This document shows, piece after piece, positions 1 to 5,417 of a stretch of DNA of 7,051 nt. The first letter of the stretch is position 1; each line of letters begins with the position of its first letter. Location of the stretch: contig NZ_JPYA01000199.1 in assembly GCF_000750005.1 (NCBI RefSeq), forward strand, positions 1 through 7,051. The letters run 5' to 3'. The notes under the pieces are model-generated. The model was given only the letters and a program-made list of their open reading frames with translations, was not told the origin of the DNA and did no database searches. The position numbers were made by a program, and so were the translations under genes. The DNA is from Geobacillus icigianus. Its GTDB lineage: Bacteria > Bacillota > Bacilli > Bacillales > Anoxybacillaceae.

Positions 1-24
1 TTCCGACTTAATGTCCAAAAACAT
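1..24 (-). CDS. Start of a gene after the xHH toxin, probable immunity gene (partial)
   Basis: A minus-strand reading frame begins here and runs off the window. Two starts share the frame: ATG at 24-22 and TTG at 18-16. The ribosome site AAGGAGGG (about 34-27) is too close to the ATG but about 9 bases from the TTG, so TTG is the likelier start. The visible peptide from ATG is MFLDIKSE. It begins about 17 bases after the toxin stop codon at 43-41. In the other two cassettes of this window the gene immediately after the toxin encodes immunity, so an immunity protein for the xHH nuclease is inferred. Nothing in eight codons identifies a family. Confidence 0.55.
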
Positions 25-40
25 TCCCTCCTTAAAATAA

Positions 41-1199
41 TTACTTTCTAAATAATTCGGGATACAATTCTTTATTCAATTGAATTACATCTCTTAAACT
101 TTTTCTTATTTCCGAAGTGTATAGCCCATCCTCCATATAAATTCTTCGAGCATCCCAAATATCATGTGCTAGTGCGTCTCGGTAGCTAAGATTTAAATAA
201 TCGTTTAATCTTTCTCCAGAAAGTCCATAAGTATAAGTTCTACGATGTCTTCCCCCAGTACCAGGATGCGGTTGTTCCATATTCATGCTAACACCATCAT
301 TTCGCTTTATACCGACTTTCTTTATTTTTTCGGCAGATGGCATATGGTGTGGGGTGAGATGATCAAACGCTTTACCTTGCTTTATTAATTGTTTGTAAGT
401 TCCTATTTTTCCCTCACCCGGCAATAAACCTTTTTTTCCGTCCCCTTGGCACCCTTCTCAACCACTCCCCCCTCAACTTTCTTGATCATGTTGAGGGACG
501 CATCTTTCACTTCGTTCATCCACACCCGAGGCGCCGCCCCCACTCCCGCATACGCCGGCTGCCATGAAACGGAGGCGACGTTTCCTACTAATTCGTCCCA
601 TTGCTTCTTGAACAATCGGGCTGTTTCGGCAAGAGGAGAGCGGACGGTTTGGCGAAAGGCGATGTCGCCGATCGCTTTCATTTTATCATCGCGCACGACA
701 TGTTTCACTTTCGGGCGGAGGCGGCATCGATCGCCTTGGCCCCCTTGATCGCCGCTTTTCCAGCAACGCCGGCACTTTTAGCCGGAGGAACAATCGATAA
801 CAGCAACATCCCGCCCGCCAGCAGCCGATCCCCGATCGACAGGCGCTCGCCGGTGATCGGGTCGTACTCGCCAAATACGCGCTGCACGTCATACCAGCCG
901 AGGAGCTCCAGACCGAATTCCTTCATGTTGTCGGCCAGCGTCTCGTCCGCTTGGCGCATCGCGGCGGCAGCGCGATACAGAAGTTCTTCCGCTTCGTTCA
1001 GTTTGTCTTCATAACGCTTCAGCCAATGAACGAGTTCGTCCCGCAACACTTCGATGGCGGGCGTGCTGACGCCGGGGAGGTCCATCACCAGGGAAGAGGG
1101 CTCCCATGACAGCGTCGTCCGCGCCCGCTCGCAAGCGTCTTCGGCATCGGGAATGTGCTTCGCGACCGTTTCCAACTCATCCGGTTTCAACCGAATCAT
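41..1199 (-). pseudogene. WXG/PT-TG polymorphic toxin with HNH/EndoVII-like (xHH) tip, broken into three frames
   Basis: Three adjacent frames together encode one polymorphic toxin. Frame 1 (1199-705) holds a helical WXG-like N-terminus (LSWEPSS near residue 30) and the start of a PT-TG pre-toxin domain (DPITGERLS, then a hydrophobic LLAGGMLLLSIVP). It ends early at TGA 707-705 because 4 bp present in the homologous intact copy at 6678-5915 are missing near 713. Frame 2 (708-403) continues the trunk (QPAYAGVG, APRVWM). Frame 3 (about 430-41) is the toxin tip, with HLTPHHMPSA, SMNMEQPHPGTGGRHRRT and a helical end at ELYPELFRK. The PHH and GRHRRT motifs suggest an HNH/EndoVII-superfamily nuclease of the SHH/GHH class; that family call is from memory. 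Frames 2 and 3 meet at A_AAA_AAG (436-430). The start ATG lies 4 bases after the small partner gene, with GAGGAG upstream. Most likely an inactivated toxin. Confidence 0.82.
440..1199. repeat. Toxin-trunk direct repeat, copy 1
   Basis: These 760 bp align almost end to end with 5915-6678 (764 bp) in the same orientation. Differences are scattered single bases plus one 4-bp gap near 713, which accounts for the whole length difference. Homology ends at the toxin tip on one side and at the start codon on the other, so the repeat is the coding trunk shared by different toxins. Confidence 0.9.
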
Positions 1200-1203
1200 G
1201 TGA

Positions 1204-1515
1204 TCACAACTCCTCTATCATTCGACGAAGACGGGCGATTTCCCTGCTGATTTCATCGACCCATTCATCCGCCGTCGCCTCAATCCGCATCTCGATTTGT
1301 CTTACATCGGCATAGACCCACTCATCCGCTTCCCGCGCCTCCCTTTGCCAGTACGGAATATATTCATCGTTGGCGCGATAAAAGCCGCGAATGCCACCTT
1401 GAAATTCTTCCATCGCTTCATGCACTTGCCCTTGGTAAGATTGCAAAATGGCCATCGCTGCTTCGTAAGCCCTCCGCTTCATTTCCTTTTCAATCGACTC
1501 TACCATCGATGACAC
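1204..1515 (-). CDS. Small helical WXG100-like partner protein encoded upstream of the toxin
   Basis: The 103-residue protein is almost entirely alpha-helical and charged, with no signal peptide or membrane segment. It has several tryptophans (YWQREAREADEWVY near residues 53-66, and DEWV) but no clear W-x-G turn. It ends 4 bases before the toxin start at 1199, and the toxin ribosome site lies inside its last codons, so the two are co-transcribed and probably translationally coupled. Small helical proteins encoded just upstream of LXG/WXG toxins are known to bind the toxin N-terminus as targeting factors or chaperones for type VII secretion; that role is inferred from position here. The start is GTG at 1515, with GGAAGGGA upstream at a suitable distance; ATG at 1506 is possible. 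I do not recognise the exact family. No counterpart is visible before the intact toxin at 6681. Confidence 0.72.
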   Translation of the reverse strand: MSSMVESIEKEMKRRAYEAAMAILQSYQGQVHEAMEEFQGGIRGFYRANDEYIPYWQREAREADEWVYADVRQIEMRIEATADEWVDEISREIARLRRMIEEL

Positions 1516-1664
1516 TTGTATTCCCTTCCCGGTTAAAGTGGCGAAATAATGTCCAATATCAAGCTATCCCCTGCTGTTTCAAATAAAAACTTTACATCGT
1601 CCCTCCATTGAACCCTCCCTCTAGTTTTTGTTGATATCTAACAGTCTATGGTGCGCTTCGCGGT

Positions 1665-1803
1665 CACTGCTGAACATTTTTTACTGCAGTGGGTCGGTGT
1701 GTATGCGATACACCTTGGATCTCTGCATCGCTGATGAGGACAAACCCTCCCATGTCTCCGGGCGTCTTTGCGCCAACATTCCCTCGTTCGGTCTCTTCAT
1801 CAG
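1665..1803. other. Nested inverted repeats, candidate structured RNA or mobile-element end
   Basis: Several perfect complementary arms sit close together. CACTGC (1665-1670) pairs with GCAGTG (1686-1691). GTGTAT (1699-1704) pairs with ATACAC (1708-1713) over a 3-base GCG loop. CTGATGA (1731-1737) pairs with TCATCAG (1797-1803), enclosing GGCG (1761-1764) with CGCC (1771-1774). The outer long-range stem around inner hairpins resembles a folded RNA more than a simple terminator. Strand is undetermined. A 63-codon minus-strand open frame covers the same bases but shows no family motif or ribosome site. The non-coding end of an insertion sequence, such as an IS110-type bridge-RNA region, is one possibility, but no IS110 transposase is visible. 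Confidence 0.35.
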
Positions 1804-2093
1804 ACAGAGGCCGGCTAAGCTCACTCCCTTTAAATAAGTCCCGTTTGCACCACATTCTCGATCCCTTCAGCTTTCATCATTTTGTCCATTCGCTACTCAA
1901 GAAATACGATTTTCTTTTATGCCGAAACAACAGTAGGTTTTTTCAATACATCCTGATAAAAACCCTGCTATTATATTTTTTCATCCAAAAAATAATCACA
2001 CTCTACACCTGCTTATCTCACATTTCGCACCCTAACAGGGTAGAAAGAAAGGATGTTTTATTTCGTTTTTTAGAATACCATTTCGACCAACAC

Positions 2094-2134
2094 AACGAGC
2101 GATGACAATCCTTTTTTTACCATCGCTAGTCGTT
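2094..2134. repeat. Inverted repeat beyond the IS4-type transposase remnant
   Basis: AGCGATG (2098-2104) pairs with CATCGCT (2121-2127), and the flanking AACG (2094-2097) pairs with CGTT (2131-2134) across a 3-base bulge, around a 16-base loop containing a T7 run. It starts about 11 bases past the transposase stop codon on the downstream side. It could be a weak terminator or the subterminal end of the element. No U-run follows the minus-strand arm directly, so a classical intrinsic terminator is less likely. Confidence 0.4.
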
Positions 2135-2144
2135 CCGTATGACG

Positions 2145-2693
2145 TTACACGTAAATGCTCTCATCCATGCCCAATCCCTGCAGGATCCTTCGCTGATCAG
2201 GGGTGAGCGGTTTCCCTAACGCGCGTTGGATGTGCCCATCCGGCAGCTCCAGTAGGACGACTTTCACATACCGGAACAATTGAAAAATCGCCTGCCCGGT
2301 GGGTCGGGTCAGTTTCCGGCCTCCTGCGCCCTTGAATGGGCGTTCCGGGGGGATGAACGGACGCGCCCGGCGCTGGAAGAGGCGGGAAATGGCCAAGGCC
2401 AACAGAAACAGGGAGAGCACCTCGGGATTCCACGTTTTGTCCGACATGTTGCCGTCGTGCACATCGCCGGAAAACGGGATGCCGTCTTCGTTGCCGATCA
2501 GCCCGAAACCGATTGGTTTTTGCCAACGATGGTGCCGGTTGTAACCATGTGTGATCTACAGGGCCTCTGACGAGACCGATTCATACGCGCCGTAAACGGT
2601 CTTGTCCGTCGTATCGGAGTGGAAGACGCGAAGAGAGAGGCCTTCTTTCTTGTCGATCTGCACGAGGCAAGACGAAAGGACTTGATGGATATT
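2145..2693 (-). pseudogene. IS4-superfamily DDE transposase remnant, internally deleted
   Basis: Read on the minus strand from about 2693, the frame gives segments typical of IS4/IS1634-like DDE transposases: HSDTTDKTVYGAYES, then HGYNRHHRWQKPIGFGL, NEDGIPFSGDV and HDGNMSDKTWNPEVL. The GIP...DGN.SDKT block is the recognisable family signature. It is followed directly by what looks like the C-terminal end of the protein (ISRLFQRR to MDESIYV, stop at 2147-2145), so a large central part is missing. The N-terminal half is also absent because the frame is fused to an IS256 remnant near 2694. An in-frame TAG lies at 2558-2556. With these lesions it cannot encode a working transposase. Assignment to IS1634 rather than another IS4-superfamily group is uncertain. 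Confidence 0.75.
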
Positions 2694-3082
2694 GTCATAC
2701 GGCTGATCGTCGCTGGAGAATAAGTATTTCTAGAATTCGTTCGATAAATTTGCCAATTTCCCGTGTACTCATGCCACTTTGATACATCTTGATGATGGCT
2801 TCCTCCAACCAGCCGGTATGTCGTTGGTAAGGGGCAAACAGCTGCGTTTGAAATTCTCCGTTTCGGTCTCTAGGGACCAAAAGACCTTCAATCCGGCCCT
2901 ATTGCGTATCTAGATTTCGTTAGTAATAGCCGTTTCTCATGTTTGGCGTTCCAGCCTGTTCGATTTCGAGGAAATGTTTGATTTCTTCCCGCATGATCCG
3001 TTCTCATTTTTCTTTTACAAACTGACGAATGGTATTTTCCAGTTGATTTGCCCAGTCTACATTCGGTATACTTTTAGATATA

Positions 3083-3135
3083 GGTAGGGTTCTCCTTTCT
3101 CTAAGATTTTTGGTCCAATCATAGAATACCCTACC
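3083..3135. repeat. Inverted repeat in the IS256 leader
   Basis: GGTAGGGT (3083-3090) is a perfect reverse complement of ACCCTACC (3128-3135), separated by 37 bases that include the IS256 ribosome site. On the minus strand the downstream arm lies between the ribosome site and the start position of the transposase. A leader hairpin limiting transposase translation is possible but unproven. Confidence 0.45.
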
Positions 3136-3160
3136 TTTTTTCTTTTGTTCTAGCAAAATG

Positions 3161-3186
3161 CTTTACACAAAATTTTATACATCATC
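3161..3186 (-). repeat. IS256-family terminal inverted repeat (outer end)
   Basis: On the minus strand this reads GATGATGTATAAAATT, continuing into TTGTGTAAAG. From memory it resembles the IS256 terminal repeat, which starts GAT and ends in a TTGTGTAAAA-like block. Its outer base at 3186 abuts the stop codon of the immunity gene (3189-3187). No matching second end is visible because the rest of the element is deleted. Confidence 0.6.
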
Positions 3187-3477
3187 TTAACTTTGATTTA
3201 AGTTATGCAAAATAGTACGTATGAACCAAGTAAGTCTATCACTGTTCATTTTCCTCATAGCATGTTTTCTAACAAACTCTTGAATATCATCCCAATGATC
3301 AAGTTGAAGAATTTGTTCTAACTCTTGCTGAAGTTTTTGTCGATATTTCCTCTCTTCAGTTAAACGAAATTCTTTGACTAGTGTTTCTAATTCTTCATAG
3401 TTAGCACTGGGGGTAAAATAACATTCAAGAAAATATTTAAAAGTATCGTACTTCAGGTCCTCGTTCAATGATATCAC
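3187..3477 (-). CDS. CdiI-like immunity protein for an RNase A-like toxin
   Basis: A 93-96 residue, acidic, helical cytoplasmic protein. The N-terminal pattern YFLECYFTPSANYEELETLV, followed by QKLQQELEQIL, resembles CdiI immunity proteins (the CdiI_2 type) that partner RNase A-like CdiA-CT toxins. Such a toxin domain is encoded just upstream, its restored stop codon only a few bases away (3483-3481), so the pairing is strongly supported by position. It would bind and block the RNase tip. The longest frame starts at GTG 3477, but the ribosome site AAAGGGTGAT (about 3481-3472) overlaps that GTG and is well spaced for TTG at 3468, so TTG is the likelier start (93 aa). The frame is intact although the toxin is broken. 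Its TAA stop touches the IS256 terminal repeat. Confidence 0.8.
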   Translation of the reverse strand: MISLNEDLKYDTFKYFLECYFTPSANYEELETLVKEFRLTEERKYRQKLQQELEQILQLDHWDDIQEFVRKHAMRKMNSDRLTWFIRTILHNLNQS

Positions 3478-3553
3478 CCTTTATTTAACAATAGGAAATG
3501 CAGTTACTATTCTGAATCCTAGCTCCTGTGTTGAATCCCTAATCAATACTACT

Positions 3554-3692
3554 CTAGGAGGCTGGTGATTTAGTGCAAAAACGACTGATTCCACTCCTTT
3601 CTCAATTAGAGAAACCTTACAGAATCAGCTTTCTTTTCTGAATGAACATGCCGACGATTAGCGGTGACAGCCGTTTTTCACCGCCCTTCTAG
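3554..3692 (+). mobile_element. 131-bp MITE-like transposon relic with CTAG target duplication
   Basis: The insert at 3558-3688 is flanked by CTAG at 3554-3557 and 3689-3692. Its ends match imperfectly as inverted repeats: GAGGCTGGTGA on the left against AAGGGCGGTGA read inward from the right (8 of 11). A perfect hairpin sits near the right end: GCGGTGA (3661-3667) and TCACCGC (3678-3684). Taking out 135 bp (insert plus one CTAG) leaves the toxin in frame and joins two halves of the conserved domain, which fixes the boundaries. On the plus strand AGGAGG and a GTG start a short frame (VQKRLIPLLSQLEKPYRISF, stop at 3640-3642), possibly the residual N-terminus of a transposase. A 4-bp CTAG duplication fits families with YTAR targets such as IS701; the family is unproven. 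Confidence 0.7.
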
Positions 3693-4042
3693 AATTGGTT
3701 AGGTTATAAACGACATATTTTTTATCTCTAAGAACCCCTTTTCCTATTGGATGATTGTGTGATACATCGAATATTTTTCTTCCCGCATCAGATTCATTTA
3801 GCCATTTAGCAATATCATCGGCATTCTTGCGCAAGTTTTCCTGAATAGCTTTAATGGCTATCTGCTTATTAGTAAACGTAGTAGCTGCTTCTACATCTTC
3901 TTGAATGGATCTTTTAATGAGTTCTTCATTTGTTTTTGACACATGTCTATCTAAAGTATGTCCGCCAGCAGCTTCCATCCTATCAAGAAAATCAACATCG
4001 ATTTTCCGTATTAGATCTGGATCTGCTGCATCTATACCCTTA

Positions 4043-4312
4043 GCACCCTTCTCAACCACTCCCCCCTCAACTTTCTTGATCCTGTTGAGGGACGCATCTT
4101 TCACTTCGTTCATCCACACCCGAGGCGCCGCCCCCACTCCCGCATACGCCGGCTGCCAGGAAACGGAGGCGACGCTTTTGACTAATTCGTCCCATTGCTT
4201 CTTGAACAGGCGGGCGGTTTCCGCAAACGGCGCTTTGATGACTTGATGGTAGATCGTGTGGAAGATCGTCTTCATGGTATCATCGCGCACGACATGTTTC
4301 ACTTTCGCAAGG
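4043..4312. repeat. Toxin-trunk direct repeat, copy 2 (partial)
   Basis: About 270 bp matches the part of copies 1 and 3 that encodes KVKHVVRDD to EKGAKG. The outer portions are close to identical, while about 4216-4276 (VIKAPFAE side, FHTIYHQ) is more divergent. Homology stops abruptly at about 4312, where the WXG-coding part should follow but an unrelated sequence begins. Confidence 0.85.
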
Positions 4313-4423
4313 AAGAGAGTCCTTTTTGCATCTTTTTGCTTACTTCCCCCGCCCCACCGAAGGAAATCCTCCTCTTTTTGAATAGAAGGGGAACTTCTTT
4401 CTCCTACAAACATTTTCCTCATA

Positions 4424-4788
4424 CTATAACTGTTTGCGTAAACACTTTGCATATCTCTGTACTTTCATTTTGTGGAAAATAACTTCTTCCTTTACTACGT
4501 CCAAATCCTGTTTCTGACAGGCTAACACACTTTTGTTATGCTGTACAGATGCTTCATCTTCCAAACATCCAATGAATTCCAGCCTTGGATGCCCGTCCTT
4601 TTCGTCAGCCAACTGTTTAAAGTATTCAGCTTATTTGAATAGTTTCCTTACTTTTAACGCTGTCTGTGGGACGTTACTACCTAAACGTTTCAGCTCGTCC
4701 ACCTGTGCCATTAGAACTGCCTTTTCCTGTGCTTATTTTGCCGTTCTCCTTTTCATCCTTTGATTTTGGACATACCAAAAAAGCTCAT
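4424..4788 (-). pseudogene. Decayed small helical gene B between cassettes
   Basis: A well-spaced GGAGG precedes ATG 4788, which opens MSFFGMSKIKG and stops at TGA 4755. In the next frame a long helical reading continues to TAG 4426-4424, with two internal TAA codons (4735-4733 and 4633-4631): AQEKAVLMAQVDELKRLGSN, PQTALKVRKLF, AEYFKQLADEKDGHPRLEFI, LDVVKEEVIFHKMK, RYAKCLRKQL. The amino-acid pattern stays protein-like through every stop, so this was a gene of about 115-125 residues, now carrying a frameshift and nonsense mutations. It overlaps remnant A by ATGA and precedes the truncated toxin, the position of a type VII secretion partner. I do not recognise the family. Confidence 0.6.
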
Positions 4789-4922
4789 TCCTCCTTATCA
4801 TTCAAGTTGGAATAAGCCTTTGAAAGCTGATCTAAGCGTGTTCGTTGAGTTGTTTAATGTTTGGTTTGTTGGTTGTATGGTACGATCCTGCTGTTAATGA
4901 TGTAAACCTCATGTAATTGCAT
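4785..4922 (-). pseudogene. Remnant A of a small gene upstream of remnant B
   Basis: The minus frame from ATG 4922 reads MQLHEVYIINSRIVPYNQQT, stops at TAA 4853-4851, then continues TTQRTRLDQLSKAYSNLNDK up to TGA 4787-4785. The stop overlaps the start of remnant B as ATGA, the classical coupling of adjacent operon genes, which is the best evidence that both were real genes. The start lies 13 bases after the YezG-type stop codon and has no good ribosome site, so the true 5' part may be lost. The helical C-terminus with LDQLSKAY is of the kind seen in small WXG-associated proteins, but no family can be assigned. Confidence 0.45.
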
Positions 4923-4934
4923 CCCGTTTAGAAA

Positions 4935-5417
4935 CTATTTTTTCTCTCTTTCCACCGTCTCTAAATATCTTTTTAAATGTTTTTTTCCAGAGTTACTTTT
5001 AGGCATAATGCCAAGATACTTATATTTCCAAATAGTCTTTCTTTCGTGCAAGTCTGCATTTGAAAGATCATCATAATTAAAATCAATTTTAAATTTTCCT
5101 GTATTGTCCAAGATTAAAGTGAAATTGGTCCAAGGCTCTTGAGTGTTATCTTTAAACTCTGTCCAGAGCTTCTGAGTAAGATCCATTAATTGATTCAATT
5201 TTTCTGAATATTCATGTTCACTTACTCTAAAAATTTCAGGAATATCATGACTGTAAACAGGTTTATCACTTCCTTCAGGATAGTAATAAAAGTAAGCAGT
5301 TCGAGAGCCTTCAACAATCTCACCATATAGATAAACCTTAGACCACTCCTCAGGAATAGTATCAACAACAACTTCTGCTATCTCATGGTATAGGATTCCT
5401 AATTTTTCTTCATTCAT
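4935..5417 (-). CDS. YezG-family (DUF600) immunity protein for the NS_2 nuclease toxin
   Basis: The 160-residue acidic cytoplasmic protein matches the YezG/DUF600 family pattern: an N-terminal helix (LGILYHEIAEVVVDTIPEEW), then VYLYGEIVEGSRTAYFYYYP, SHDIPEIF, a central helix ending LWTEF, WTNFTLILDNTGKFKIDFNYDDL, and a final ERKTIWKYKYLGIMP. In Bacillus subtilis YezG is the antitoxin of the LXG toxin YeeF, whose tip is the same class of nuclease, so pairing with the gene just upstream is well supported. ATG 5417 overlaps the toxin stop (TGA 5412-5410) by 8 bases, with AGGGGGG upstream inside the toxin end, which implies coupled translation. Length is normal and the frame is uninterrupted. It should bind the nuclease tip and protect producer cells. 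Confidence 0.88.
   Translation of the reverse strand: MNEEKLGILYHEIAEVVVDTIPEEWSKVYLYGEIVEGSRTAYFYYYPEGSDKPVYSHDIPEIFRVSEHEYSEKLNQLMDLTQKLWTEFKDNTQEPWTNFTLILDNTGKFKIDFNYDDLSNADLHERKTIWKYKYLGIMPKSNSGKKHLKRYLETVEREKK

Larger units (their letters stand above)
1516..2144. other. Gene-poor stretch with inverted repeats
   Basis: No convincing coding gene is visible on either strand. The open frames on both strands are short, lack family motifs and mostly lack ribosome sites. The stretch holds (a) a short minus-strand peptide frame ending at TAA 1535-1533 that reads FLFETAGDSLILDIISPL but has no start; (b) a nested inverted-repeat region at about 1665-1803, listed separately; (c) an AT-rich tract from about 1860 to 2090; (d) the small palindrome ACCCT-AAC-AGGGT near 2030-2042; and (e) a hairpin at 2094-2134, listed separately. 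It probably consists of debris from mobile elements plus the leader of the small partner gene at 1515. Confidence 0.5.
2694..3186 (-). pseudogene. IS256-family transposase remnant (5' part of the element)
   Basis: The minus-strand frame from 3081 reads VDWANQLENTIRQF, EEIKHFLEIEQAGTPN, RNGYY, GRIEGLLVPRDRNGEF, then EEAIIKMYQSGMSTREI and, after a frameshift near 2727, YSPATISRMT. RNGY, VPRDRNGEF and YxxGMSTREI are standard landmarks of the N-terminal half of IS256-family (Mutator-like) transposases. The start position carries ATA (3081-3079) where ATG is expected, with a good AAAGGAG about 10 bases upstream. In-frame stops lie at TGA 3006-3004, TAA 2922-2920 and TAG 2901-2899. The DDE catalytic part is missing because the frame fuses to an IS4-type remnant at about 2694. 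The outer terminal repeat is visible at 3186. A clear dead fragment. Confidence 0.85.
3481..4452 (-). pseudogene. PT-TG toxin with RNase A-like (CdiA-CT type) tip, interrupted
   Basis: The frame runs from ATG 4452 (or ATG 4422, neither with a good ribosome site) to TAA 3660-3658 and continues in the same phase to TAA 3483-3481. Residues 1-47 are unlike the other trunks. LAKVKHVVRDD to VEKGAKG is the shared trunk (4312-4043). The tip begins near RKIDVDFLDRMEAAGGHTLDRHVSKT and has TFTNKQIAIKAIQ, IAKWLNES and NHPIGKG, the order found in bacterial RNase A-like toxins. GGH and the nearby DRH supply the expected catalytic His and Arg. The terminal T-x-Y/F-P motif lies beyond the stop, as FRIVTAFPIVK just before 3481. 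Removing the 135 bp between two CTAG sites rejoins NLTNSR to VVLIRDS and restores a family-like ending. The WXG N-terminus is missing, so the gene appears dead for secretion and catalysis. Confidence 0.85.

Noticed and set aside
1664..1855. 63-codon minus-strand open frame over the structured region
   Set aside because: No ribosome site and no recognisable motif; the same bases form nested inverted repeats, which explains the sequence better.
1689..2105. 138-codon plus-strand open frame
   Set aside because: No ribosome site or family motif; it crosses the inverted-repeat region and an AT-rich tract and has biased composition typical of a chance frame.
2280..2570. Plus-strand open frames over the IS4-type remnant
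   Set aside because: Antisense shadows; the minus strand gives clear transposase motifs.
3573..3642. Short plus-strand frame with AGGAGG and GTG inside the 131-bp insert
   Set aside because: Only about 22 codons; treated as a possible leftover of a transposase start, not as a gene.
3661..3684. Hairpin GCGGTGA/TCACCGC as an intrinsic terminator or IS200/IS605 end
   Set aside because: The T-run is in the loop rather than after the stem, and the CTAG duplications with paired ends indicate a terminal-inverted-repeat element instead of an IS200/IS605 insertion.
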